From a virus, in the IMG/VR virus record IMGVR_UViG_3300033145_000798, positions 1 through 26,958 of that record: a stretch of 26,958 nucleotides of DNA. One strand, 5' to 3'. Below, piece by piece: positions 1 to 7,224 of this stretch (the stretch's first letter is position 1; each line of letters opens with the position of its first letter). Made by a program: the position numbers and the translations under genes. A model generated the notes under the pieces. It was not told where the DNA came from and did not search any database. It saw nothing but the letters and a program-made list of their open reading frames with translations.

Positions 1-537
1 GAGAGTAAGATAACGCCTAATTCTGCTGCCAAGTTTATCAAGAAAATTAAGAAGATGGGTCATTACTCTGTTCTTGAACATGCTTCAGCGAGCTTTGGAT
101 TTGTATGTGATAGGGGTGTGACTCACGAAATGGTTAGACATCGTCTAGCGGCATATAGTCAAGAGAGCACGCGCTATTGCAATTATGGCAAGAATAAGTT
201 TGACGGCCAAGTTAGATTTATTGAGCCTCCGCTACAATCTGAAGATGGGGCAATAGTTTGGAAAACCGCATGTGAGCAGGCAGAAGCCGCTTATTTGATG
301 TTGCTTCAAATTGGCGAGTTGCCACAAGTTGCTAGGTCAGTTTTGCCGAACTGCCTTAAAGCCGAAATAGTAATGACGTGTAACTTTCGAGAATGGTTGC
401 ATGTTTTTTCTCTTCGCACAGACGAGAATCCTAGAGCCCACCCGCAAATTCAAGAGATAATGAATCCGGCGCAAGATATATTGGCGGCTCATTGTCCAGT
501 AGTGTTTTGTAGCAATATTCACAAAGATATAATTTAG
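1..537 (+). CDS. thyX: Flavin-dependent thymidylate synthase ThyX (5' end cut by window edge)
   Basis: Makes dTMP from dUMP using FAD, NADPH and methylene-tetrahydrofolate. The ThyX signature RHR-x7-S is visible (RHRLAAYSQES, about nt 136-168), preceded by a GHYSVLEHASASF block typical of the family, and followed by the 'LPNCLKAEIVMTCNFREWLHVF' type region (R/N-rich substrate-binding part). The reading frame is open from base 1 (ESKITPNSAAKF...), so the first ATG at 55 is internal and the true start lies to the left of the window. About 178 codons are present; complete ThyX proteins are usually 210-250 residues, so only some 40-60 N-terminal residues are missing. With dut and tdk further on, it forms a phage thymidylate supply set. 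Confidence 0.95.
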   Translation, partial: ESKITPNSAAKFIKKIKKMGHYSVLEHASASFGFVCDRGVTHEMVRHRLAAYSQESTRYCNYGKNKFDGQVRFIEPPLQSEDGAIVWKTACEQAEAAYLMLLQIGELPQVARSVLPNCLKAEIVMTCNFREWLHVFSLRTDENPRAHPQIQEIMNPAQDILAAHCPVVFCSNIHKDII

Positions 538-573
538 CACAATCGGGACCTAGAAGGATAGATTAGGAGAAAC

Positions 574-771
574 ATGACTTTAGAAGAAGCTATTAGATGG
601 GCGAAGAATCATTGTGCAATAATTGATTTTTTCCCAACAGAGCGTACTATTACTTGTAGTAAGATTACAGTAAGAATGAAATCTTATGTGAGTTGGACTC
701 CGGATTCTTTTATCTCTGCTATAGAAGAGATAAAACGTAGAACGGAATATAACGAACAGGTGGATATATAA
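574..771 (+). CDS. Small hypothetical protein (65 aa)
   Basis: I do not recognise this protein. It is 65 residues, soluble-looking, with no membrane segment or cysteine pair motif. The start is supported by a good Shine-Dalgarno sequence (aggaga, about 7 nt upstream of ATG 574). Its TAA stop shares a base with the ATG of the following nuclease gene (TAATG), so the two are probably translationally coupled. It may be an accessory to the nuclease, but this rests on position only. Confidence 0.65.
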   Translation: MTLEEAIRWAKNHCAIIDFFPTERTITCSKITVRMKSYVSWTPDSFISAIEEIKRRTEYNEQVDI

Positions 772-1859
772 TGGATATGTCAGCGGCAAGTGCCTCAAGA
801 ATTAAGACAAATAAGCAATGTGAGATGAAGTATTTTCTTGAGTACCATCTTAAAATTCCAGAAACAAAAAAGGGTAATATTTACACACATAAGGGCTCGG
901 CGGTTCATGATGCGCTTGAGCAGTGGGTAAATGCAGTCATTGGAGAAGAAGAGAATGCCGAAATTGATTACGTAAAAACGCTACGTGATTATTACGTAAA
1001 GCATCGTCTTTGGCTCCAGGATATTCGTAAGCCTGATAAAGGAGGAGACCCTTATCCACAAACTAAGAACTGTTCGCTTTGTTCGCATATGTCAAAAGCT
1101 GGTGCATGTTCTATTCTATCTGTTCCGGCACTACTTGTTGATGGCTGCCCACGCATAAATTATGAGCAAGACCTTGGCCTAATTAGAGGTGCAATAAAGT
1201 CGCAAGATTATCCAGTCTTGGCGCTTAATGAAGATGGTGAGCTTAAGAAGAAGGTAATTGGCGTAGAGCTTAAGTTCGATGGAGAAGTAGATGGGGTGCC
1301 GCTACGGGCTTTTCTTGACCTAGTAGTTGAGGAGGACTCCGATACAATTGAAATCATTGATTATAAAACCGGAAACTCTATGAGTTATGCAGCAGCATGC
1401 AAGGACCCACAAGTTCTACTGTATGGAAAGATTATTTCTCAGATGTTTCCTCAGTATAAGTACGTTCTAGTTACGCTATGGTTTTTGAAGAAAAATCCAG
1501 TTACAGTTCCGATTACAGCCGAGATGAACGAACTAACAGTTAAAAGTCTCAAGAAGCACTGGAATCAAATCACAGAAAACGTAAGTCCTTACAGGGGCTA
1601 TAGTTGGCTTTGTAAGTATTGCGTGGGGTACGACGTGTGTGGAATGATTCGAAATAAATTCGTCGTTGACGGACAATTCCGTCTGCCTACTATCTCATGT
1701 AGGATGGCAGACTCAGAGACTCAATGCTGGGGAAGCCTGCGTGTGGAAAATCCAGACGAAGTCACGATGGCGGATGTTGATAAAATGACCTACGCTTGCA
1801 GGGGGCACAGTGGAAAAAGTGGTAAATACGTATCCGAGATACCTCTTCAGGCTGACTAA
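771..1859 (+). CDS. Cas4/RecB-like PD-(D/E)XK exonuclease with Fe-S cysteine signature
   Basis: Predicted DNA nuclease of the PD-(D/E)XK superfamily, Cas4/AddB-RecB type, probably acting in phage recombination or DNA end processing. Visible motifs: GSAVH (His46), Asp183 in FLDLV, and IIDYKTG (Asp197, Lys199) as the D-[D/E]xK core. One cysteine near the N-terminus (C17) and a C-terminal C-x2-C-x5-C (C281, C284, C290) match the four-cysteine arrangement that binds a 4Fe-4S cluster in Cas4 and AddB. A second cysteine group lies between residues 101 and 126 (C101, C104, C113, C126) and is not part of the usual pattern. About 70 residues follow the last Fe-S cysteine, with no family I recognise. 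The protein is 362 aa, longer than typical Cas4 (about 200). No CRISPR genes are nearby, so I read it as a phage recombination nuclease. Confidence 0.85.
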   Translation: MDMSAASASRIKTNKQCEMKYFLEYHLKIPETKKGNIYTHKGSAVHDALEQWVNAVIGEEENAEIDYVKTLRDYYVKHRLWLQDIRKPDKGGDPYPQTKNCSLCSHMSKAGACSILSVPALLVDGCPRINYEQDLGLIRGAIKSQDYPVLALNEDGELKKKVIGVELKFDGEVDGVPLRAFLDLVVEEDSDTIEIIDYKTGNSMSYAAACKDPQVLLYGKIISQMFPQYKYVLVTLWFLKKNPVTVPITAEMNELTVKSLKKHWNQITENVSPYRGYSWLCKYCVGYDVCGMIRNKFVVDGQFRLPTISCRMADSETQCWGSLRVENPDEVTMADVDKMTYACRGHSGKSGKYVSEIPLQAD

Positions 1860-2040
1860 TGAATGGCAGAACGTCTGGGTGTATGCAAATGCAGCCAGGC
1901 GAATACTTAATGGATATAAGTTAATTGGTGTAACTTATGGTAATTGTTTAGAACCTCCAGCGTGGCACACAGAGCCACTATATTTAGATGACTCAGAAAT
2001 AGAAGTGAGATTTAAGGTGTTGAAAAATGAAAAAGGTTGA
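1810..2040 (+). CDS. Small hypothetical protein (76 aa)
   Basis: Unrecognised protein with a GTG start at 1810, preceded by a purine-rich aggggg that can serve as Shine-Dalgarno. It overlaps the nuclease gene by 50 nt and the polymerase gene by 14 nt. No ATG occurs early in this frame. The long double overlap makes the exact start uncertain, but the frame fills the gap between two real genes. The sequence is moderately aromatic (WQNVWVYANAARRI) with no catalytic motif I recognise. Confidence 0.55.
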   Translation: MEKVVNTYPRYLFRLTNEWQNVWVYANAARRILNGYKLIGVTYGNCLEPPAWHTEPLYLDDSEIEVRFKVLKNEKG

Positions 2041-5000
2041 AATGGTTCATTTGCATGTTCATAGTACTTATAGTGAACTTGATGCAATAGCCAAAATTCC
2101 TCAGTTAGTAAAGCGAGCAATTGAATTTGGTCATAAGGCAATCACTTTAACAGACCATGGTACCATAGCCGGTGTTCCTGAATTTTATGCGGAATGCAAA
2201 AGGCAAGGTATTAAGTCAATACTTGGTTCAGAGTTTTATATGGTTGCTGATGCAGAGAAATCTCGTGCCGAGAAGAAAAGGCTTGCGCACCACCTAGTCC
2301 TACTGGCGATGAATGATGAGGGCTGGACTAATATTAAGAAGCTAACAACAAAGGCGAATGAGAAGTTTTACTACGTTCCTCGTATTGACTATAAGGACCT
2401 AGTTGCGCATTCAGATGGAATTATCTGTATGACTGCGTGCCTCAAGGGGATTGTTCCTTATTATCTTATGGAAAAAGACTTCGATGAGGCAACGAAGAAC
2501 CTTATTGTATTGCATGGAATCTTTGGTAATAGACTCTATCTAGAAATTCAAGATGGAGGGCTGGATGTTCAGGTTGATATAAACCAGGCTTTGCGCAGAA
2601 TGGCAGCAAATATGCAACTAAAGTGTGTTGCTACTGTAGACTCCCATTACATCGACAAAGATGATGTAGAGGCCCATGAGGGACTTTGGGCAATTAGGAC
2701 TGGTCACACATTTGATGTTCCTATTGGATATGGCAAGGGACGGGGCTTTCGTCCATATTATTCTACTAGAGAATACTGGTTGAAGGATGCATGTCACATT
2801 CTTGGCGAACCATTAACTACTGAGAATGACGAACAAAGAATGTCTACGGTTCTACAAGGTGAGCTGGAAGCAACTCTTGAGGTTGTCGACAGAATTGGAG
2901 ATGTGAAGTTTGAGAAAAAAATACATTTGCCAAAATATGGATTCATTCCAGACATTAGGTCCAATTCATTTCAGTATCTAGAGAAACTAGTAGAGGATGG
3001 ATATGAAACTCTATTCGGACATAGACTTGAAGATGCGGAGGAAATATACAAGGCTCGCATCGCCAAGGAAATGGCGGATATCAAAGATGCGAACCTCGCA
3101 GATTATTTTCTCATTGTTTGGGATATTGTTAGTTGGGCTCGCAGCGAGGGGATTCCGGTGGGACCAGGTAGAGGCTGTCTTAGCGATAGTTCTTATGTAT
3201 GGACTTTAGAAGGGTATAAAAGAATAAAAGATATTCTGGTTAATTATGACAAAGTAGTAAATGCAAATGGGAAATTAGTTAAAGTTGTTGGCAAATCAGA
3301 ATTTGATGTAAATGAGGATATACTAGAAATCAAATCATATTATGATTTTTGGTCATCTTCAGAATTTACAAAGGACCATAAGATATTAATTAAACGTGGA
3401 GAAAAAAAGAATAAGCAACAACAGACTTTATTTCCTTCGAATAAAGATAATAAGTGGAGCAGGGCAGACGAAGTAAAAATTGGAGATTATGTTTGTATTC
3501 CTAAAATGAATTATTTTGAACGAGGTACGGTTTCATATTGGAAAAATCATCCTGATGAGTTATGTGATGTTGATGGAAATATTATTATTGAGAAGACACG
3601 AATTAATAAGTTTTACTACGGGTCTATAAGACATATGTCAGAAATGACTGGCTTAACTAGAGGTTGTTTAAAAAACATTGTTGATAATGGAACTAAAAAA
3701 TGTAGGCCAGATACTATTAGAAAACTAGAGGCTTATATTGTTGAAAAACTTGGAATGCGAACTATTGCAAATTGGCGTAGGTATGTGAAATACAATAAGT
3801 ATAAATATTCAAATATTCCTAAGCAGATATCTATAGATAGAGATTTTGCCAAATTTATTGGATTATGGATTGGAGATGGCTGTTATAAGTTCGAAACTGG
3901 TGTTTCAATATTTTTGGGACCAAATGATACAGATGCTCTTAATTTCTTAAGAAAATATCTCGTTAGTCTTGGTATAAGATTTCGAGAATATTCTCCTAAG
4001 AATAAGCAGTCTTTAATAGTTTTTGATATTCAAAGCAGAATTATTTACAGAATGTTTTATACTCTATTTGGAAAAGTGCATAGTTCTACCAAGTTTATCC
4101 CAGATTCATTTACATATTCTAGAGAATTAGCGGAAGGGATTTTGGTCGGTCTTATTTGGTCCGATGGTTCACTATCTGGCGGGAGAGTTAGTTTTGATAC
4201 TACTAGTAACAAATTAGCCTTTGATATAAGAACATTGGCCTATTATTTAGATACTCCTAGCTCAGTAAATAAAAGAGTTTACAAAAATTCGACTAATAAA
4301 GACTCTTATAAATTAAGGTTTGCTAGAAGTGAAACAATTTGTAGACTTTTTGGAATTAATGCTAAAAAACAGAATTATTTCTTTGAAGATGACAAATATA
4401 TGTATTGTGCAGTTCGAGAAATCAATAAAAAAGAATTCTCTGGCAAGGTATATGATTTAGAAGTGGAAGGAAATAGTCCATCGTTTTTATCTGGAGGATA
4501 TATTGTTCATAATTCTGCTGCTGGTTCTTTGGTGTCTTATTGTTTAACCATAACGGAGATTGAACCTATTAAATTCGGCTTAATCTGGGAGAGGTTCTAC
4601 AATGCTGGCCGCAAGGGCTCTCTTGCTGATATTGACATAGACTTTTCAAAGAGGAAACGTGGCAGGGTAATCAAATACATCCGTGAGCGATTTGGTAGCG
4701 ATAGAGTTGCACAAATGGTGACATTCAATCGCTTAATGCCAAAGGCTGTTTTGAAAGATGTGGCAAAAATTCTTGGTAAACGAGGAATGAGTTTTGATGA
4801 CGCCAATGTAATGACACGTCTTATTGGACTTAAGGCAAAGACTATAGAAAAGGCACTAGAGGCATCTGAGAGATTACAGGAGTATGAGAAGAAAAATCCA
4901 AAGCTATTTGAGCTTGCGAAGAAGCTCCAGGGCTGTCAGAAGAGTCGTGGCAAACATGCCGCTGGTTTAATTATTTCTGATGAGCCATTTAGTGAAGGAG

Positions 5001-5200
5001 GAGTTCCTTTAGGTTGGGATACGAAAGAAAAGACACAAATCACCGCATGGGATGGTGAAACTCTTGATAATATGGGATTTTTGAAAGTAGATATTTTGGG
5101 ATTAAAAACAATGGATGTCTTAGGAGACATGGAAGAGGAAATCAATGGAGCTGCCAATCGTAAAAGTAAAACTAGAGGGCGGAAGACTACCAAAGTATAA
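2027..5200 (+). CDS. dnaE: DNA polymerase III alpha subunit, N-terminal half (PHP + palm), interrupted by intein 1
   Basis: First part of a split replicative polymerase. Residues 1-270 are a PHP domain with metal-binding residues that appear intact by pattern (H8, H10, D43, H44, E69, H88/89, C138, D205, H207), so PHP-type proofreading is possible. The polymerase core has the GPGRG/SAAGS motif, interrupted after GPGRG by a 446-residue intein. It also has DIDIDF with the catalytic aspartates (D870, D872 in precursor numbering) and KVDILGLKT with the third catalytic Asp (D1022). Without the intein the product is about 611 aa. It ends shortly after the third Asp, where E. coli DnaE passes from palm to fingers. 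The remaining domains are encoded at 7221-9689. The last 19 codons are the start of dut read in another frame, which looks like an insertion scar. ATG 2027 overlaps the preceding gene by 14 nt. Confidence 0.93.
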   Translation: MKKVEMVHLHVHSTYSELDAIAKIPQLVKRAIEFGHKAITLTDHGTIAGVPEFYAECKRQGIKSILGSEFYMVADAEKSRAEKKRLAHHLVLLAMNDEGWTNIKKLTTKANEKFYYVPRIDYKDLVAHSDGIICMTACLKGIVPYYLMEKDFDEATKNLIVLHGIFGNRLYLEIQDGGLDVQVDINQALRRMAANMQLKCVATVDSHYIDKDDVEAHEGLWAIRTGHTFDVPIGYGKGRGFRPYYSTREYWLKDACHILGEPLTTENDEQRMSTVLQGELEATLEVVDRIGDVKFEKKIHLPKYGFIPDIRSNSFQYLEKLVEDGYETLFGHRLEDAEEIYKARIAKEMADIKDANLADYFLIVWDIVSWARSEGIPVGPGRGCLSDSSYVWTLEGYKRIKDILVNYDKVVNANGKLVKVVGKSEFDVNEDILEIKSYYDFWSSSEFTKDHKILIKRGEKKNKQQQTLFPSNKDNKWSRADEVKIGDYVCIPKMNYFERGTVSYWKNHPDELCDVDGNIIIEKTRINKFYYGSIRHMSEMTGLTRGCLKNIVDNGTKKCRPDTIRKLEAYIVEKLGMRTIANWRRYVKYNKYKYSNIPKQISIDRDFAKFIGLWIGDGCYKFETGVSIFLGPNDTDALNFLRKYLVSLGIRFREYSPKNKQSLIVFDIQSRIIYRMFYTLFGKVHSSTKFIPDSFTYSRELAEGILVGLIWSDGSLSGGRVSFDTTSNKLAFDIRTLAYYLDTPSSVNKRVYKNSTNKDSYKLRFARSETICRLFGINAKKQNYFFEDDKYMYCAVREINKKEFSGKVYDLEVEGNSPSFLSGGYIVHNSAAGSLVSYCLTITEIEPIKFGLIWERFYNAGRKGSLADIDIDFSKRKRGRVIKYIRERFGSDRVAQMVTFNRLMPKAVLKDVAKILGKRGMSFDDANVMTRLIGLKAKTIEKALEASERLQEYEKKNPKLFELAKKLQGCQKSRGKHAAGLIISDEPFSEGGVPLGWDTKEKTQITAWDGETLDNMGFLKVDILGLKTMDVLGDMEEEINGAANRKSKTRGRKTTKV
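3176..4513 (+). mobile_element. Intein 1 in DnaE-N with LAGLIDADG homing endonuclease motifs
   Basis: In-frame intein of 446 residues inserted between GPGRG and SAAGS of DnaE. Splicing residues: Cys1 (tgt at 3176), block B TKDH, C-terminal His-Asn (cat-aat ending at 4513), and Ser as first C-extein residue. Two LAGLIDADG-type motifs are visible: FIGLWIGDG (3854-3880) and ILVGLIWSDG (4139-4168). Between block B and the first endonuclease motif lies a helix-turn-helix-like stretch (MSEMTGLTRGCLKNIVDNG) that could aid DNA recognition. The segment is visibly more AT-rich than the flanking extein. It interrupts an essential nucleotide-binding motif, so the polymerase should be inactive until it is spliced. 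Confidence 0.93.
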
Positions 5201-5579
5201 GCATGAGGGAGACGCCGGAGCAGATGTTTGCATGGCCGGGCCCGGTTATTATACATTAAAGCCAGGAGAAACAAGAAAGTTTGGCCTGGGTTTTCGCATG
5301 GCAATACTACCTGGCTGGGAAGTCCAAGTTCGCTCTAGGAGTGGGTTGGCCAGCAAGGGTATTGTTGTAGCGAATTCTCCAGGAACGATAGATTCCGGTT
5401 ATCGTGGTCCATGCATGGTGTTATTGCATAATCAAAGCGATAAACCTTATGCTGTAGCCGCTGGAGACAGGATTGCACAGTTTGTTTTAAAGAAGGCTCC
5501 ACAGGCAATGTATTGTACTGTAGATGACCTTGATGAAACTCTTCGTGGTGATGGAGGGTTCGGAAGCACAGGTGTCTAG
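5145..5579 (+). CDS. dut: dUTP diphosphatase (dUTPase)
   Basis: Trimeric-type dUTPase that converts dUTP to dUMP, keeping uracil out of DNA and feeding ThyX. All five family motifs are present in order: DAGADV, RSRSGLASKG, GTIDSGYRG, GDRIAQFV and the C-terminal RGDGGFGSTG. The length of 144 aa is normal for the family. The ATG at 5145 lies inside the 3' end of the dnaE N-half gene in a different frame (56 nt overlap). The overlapping dnaE tail is not DnaE-like, which suggests the dut cassette was inserted into dnaE. Confidence 0.97.
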   Translation: MELPIVKVKLEGGRLPKYKHEGDAGADVCMAGPGYYTLKPGETRKFGLGFRMAILPGWEVQVRSRSGLASKGIVVANSPGTIDSGYRGPCMVLLHNQSDKPYAVAAGDRIAQFVLKKAPQAMYCTVDDLDETLRGDGGFGSTGV

Positions 5580-5788
5580 TGAATCTTGATTTTAATTGTG
5601 GAGAATGTAATCAAAAGTATCCATTAGTTATTGGTTCTGGTTTTCCGCTTGTCTATGTAGCTAAGAAGGTCCATGATTCTATGGATGATTGTTGTAAACA
5701 TTTGCATCGTAAATGGGCGGCGAGACGACATGATGAATGGTATAATGGTAGAATATTTGAAAATAATCCTAATTTCATTTGGAGGTAA
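5579..5788 (+). CDS. Small CxxC-containing hypothetical protein (69 aa)
   Basis: Unrecognised 69-residue protein with a GTG start that shares its first base with the dut stop codon (TAGTG). It contains CGEC near the N-terminus and a CCKHLH segment in the middle; these could together bind a metal such as zinc. The C-terminal end is rich in Trp, Asn and Arg. The ribosome binding site is weak, so translation may depend on coupling to dut. Confidence 0.5.
   Translation: MNLDFNCGECNQKYPLVIGSGFPLVYVAKKVHDSMDDCCKHLHRKWAARRHDEWYNGRIFENNPNFIWR
5781..5785 (+). promoter_or_regulatory. Shine-Dalgarno deciding the start of the next gene
   Basis: GGAGG located 5 nt before ATG 5791. It decides for that ATG over the in-frame TTG at 5779, which overlaps the ribosome binding site itself. 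Confidence 0.8.
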
Positions 5789-5790
5789 AT

Positions 5791-6273
5791 ATGGCGAACT
5801 ATTCATTTAGAAAAGACTTGGCACTATCCCAAGAAGCAGTAGAATTAGTAATGAATCACCTTATAGATAATGATATTTCGTGTCACGAACTTGAAGGAAA
5901 AGAAGAACAAAAATATGGGGACATCAGGTCATATCCTAATGGTCTTGAGGAGCCTGTGGATATAGAGGTAAAGTTTGATATTATGGCTGAGAAAACTGGC
6001 AATCTTTGTTTCGAACTTTCTAATGGCAAAAAACTCACTGGGATGTTAGGAACAAAGGCAAGCGAAGTTTACTATGTTGTACCCGAGGGCTCTTTACGTA
6101 AAATCTTCAAGTTTCGACTAGACAAACTAAGAGACTATATTCTCGAGCCAGCCAATGTTATTATGAAGAAGGGTGGAGATAGTAGGAAGTTCCATCTTGC
6201 TCTGGTTAAGGCCGACAAGATTATCGAGGATGATGTAGCCTTCGATATAGTGGTGGTGGACAATGAAGATTGA
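5791..6273 (+). CDS. PD-(D/E)XK nuclease-like protein (160 aa)
   Basis: Probable small nuclease or nuclease-fold protein. It has KYGDI (Asp44), then VDIEVK (Glu59, Lys61), giving D-x14-E-x-K, the core spacing of the PD-(D/E)XK fold. This is followed by TGNLCFEL and GTKASEVYYVV, a pattern (TGN-x-FE ... TKA-x-x-YYV) I associate with small phage PD-(D/E)XK endonucleases. The start is ATG 5791, placed by a strong GGAGG. A longer version from TTG 5779 is unlikely. It sits in the cassette between the two dnaE halves. The role could be DNA repair, junction processing or host DNA degradation; I cannot tell which. Confidence 0.6.
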   Translation: MANYSFRKDLALSQEAVELVMNHLIDNDISCHELEGKEEQKYGDIRSYPNGLEEPVDIEVKFDIMAEKTGNLCFELSNGKKLTGMLGTKASEVYYVVPEGSLRKIFKFRLDKLRDYILEPANVIMKKGGDSRKFHLALVKADKIIEDDVAFDIVVVDNED

Positions 6274-6448
6274 AATGAAAAACAGAGATGTCTACAAATT
6301 GGTTCGAGTAGATATGGATGACCTTAAACAGGGGGATTTGTTTTGTTTGAATGATAGGGGTGATGGACACGAAAAAATGCAGCACATTTATCGTTGTATG
6401 AAAAATCCTGTTGTATGCGTAGAGGTGGAGTTCTTTAATTATGCCTAA
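6263..6448 (+). CDS. Small hypothetical protein (61 aa)
   Basis: Unrecognised 61-residue protein that starts 11 nt inside the preceding gene and ends 8 nt inside the following one. ATG 6275 is an alternative start, giving 57 residues. It contains a 'DDLKQGDLFCLND' stretch that resembles small beta-barrel phage proteins, but there is no firm family assignment. Confidence 0.5.
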   Translation: MKIEMKNRDVYKLVRVDMDDLKQGDLFCLNDRGDGHEKMQHIYRCMKNPVVCVEVEFFNYA

Positions 6449-6656
6449 TTATGTATACAAATGTAAAAAGTGTAAAGCAAAATATAACTTGTCATTACCA
6501 ATGGGCTATAATCCAACATTACAATATGCATGTCAAGATGATAATTGCAATGGGCTCTGTAGTAGAATAATAGCGCCAGGGGCTACTTTTAGTATTCCAA
6601 AAGTTAGGGCAGCGGCCTGGTTTAAGAAAACATATGGCAAAGAGCTAGGAGAATAG
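6441..6656 (+). CDS. FmdB-like zinc ribbon protein (71 aa)
   Basis: Small zinc-ribbon protein. The N-terminus MPNYVYKCKKCKAKY matches the start of FmdB-type putative regulators (MPxYxYxCxxC), and later cysteines (C-x4-C, then C) could complete the metal site. The C-terminal part (KVRAAAWFKKTYGKELGE) is basic and helical. The role is unknown. Proteins of this family occur widely in bacteria and phages, often beside nucleotide or DNA metabolism genes. It lies just upstream of tdk. Confidence 0.65.
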   Translation: MPNYVYKCKKCKAKYNLSLPMGYNPTLQYACQDDNCNGLCSRIIAPGATFSIPKVRAAAWFKKTYGKELGE

Positions 6657-6657
6657 T

Positions 6658-7224
6658 ATGTTAACTGTTATTAATGGGCCAATGTTTGCCGGTAAGACTT
6701 CTAGGCTAATTTCGTTGGCTTTTGCTAATGTTATTGCTGGTAAAAATGTCGTTGGATTTAAGCCATCAAATGATACGAGACATAGTAAGTCTAATGGTCT
6801 TATTATTACGCACGACAAACATCAGTTTCCAGCACATATATTGAATAAGGATGCACCAGATAGATGTTTTGATGTTATTTTCAAAATTACGCCACGCCCA
6901 GATGTTATCATCTTTGACGAAGCACAGTTCTTTGATGTAAAGAAATTTGAAACTTTGATAGAAAGAATGATATATGCGTGGGGCTACGAGGTTATTTGCG
7001 CTGGTTTGTCACAAGACTCTGAAGGACGTATATTTGGCCCAATGCCATATCTCCTAGCAGTAGCGGATAATATAATAAATCTTAAGGCCGTATGCGCCGA
7101 ATGTAAGACACTTCATGCTGCCACTAGGACATTTAGAAAAGATGGAAGTACCGAGCAGGTAGCCGTTGGTGGTGCAGAATTGTATGAACCAAGGTGTTTC
7201 GGATGTTGGGAGGAAGATAAATGA
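6658..7224 (+). CDS. tdk: Thymidine kinase (type II)
   Basis: Phosphorylates thymidine to dTMP with ATP (salvage). Features of the type II family: Walker A GPMFAGKT (residues 7-14), DEAQFF with the catalytic Glu88, and the zinc-binding pairs C146/C149 and C180/C183. The lasso/thymidine-binding region is VAVGGAELYEPRC. The length of 188 aa is normal. An AGGAGA sequence precedes ATG 6658, and the TGA stop overlaps the ATG of the second dnaE gene (ATGA). Together with thyX and dut it gives both de novo and salvage routes to dTTP. Confidence 0.97.
   Translation: MLTVINGPMFAGKTSRLISLAFANVIAGKNVVGFKPSNDTRHSKSNGLIITHDKHQFPAHILNKDAPDRCFDVIFKITPRPDVIIFDEAQFFDVKKFETLIERMIYAWGYEVICAGLSQDSEGRIFGPMPYLLAVADNIINLKAVCAECKTLHAATRTFRKDGSTEQVAVGGAELYEPRCFGCWEEDK

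Noticed and set aside
55-537. ThyX starting at ATG 55
   Set aside because: The frame is open to base 1 and the upstream residues fit ThyX, so this Met is internal.
771-1859. Cas4-like gene as part of a CRISPR-Cas locus
   Set aside because: No other cas genes and no repeat-spacer array are visible; such nucleases are common in phage replication modules.
4936-5304. Minus-strand open frame of 122 codons opposite dnaE/dut
   Set aside because: It lies fully opposite two strongly conserved genes, has no recognisable domain, and all supported genes are on the + strand.
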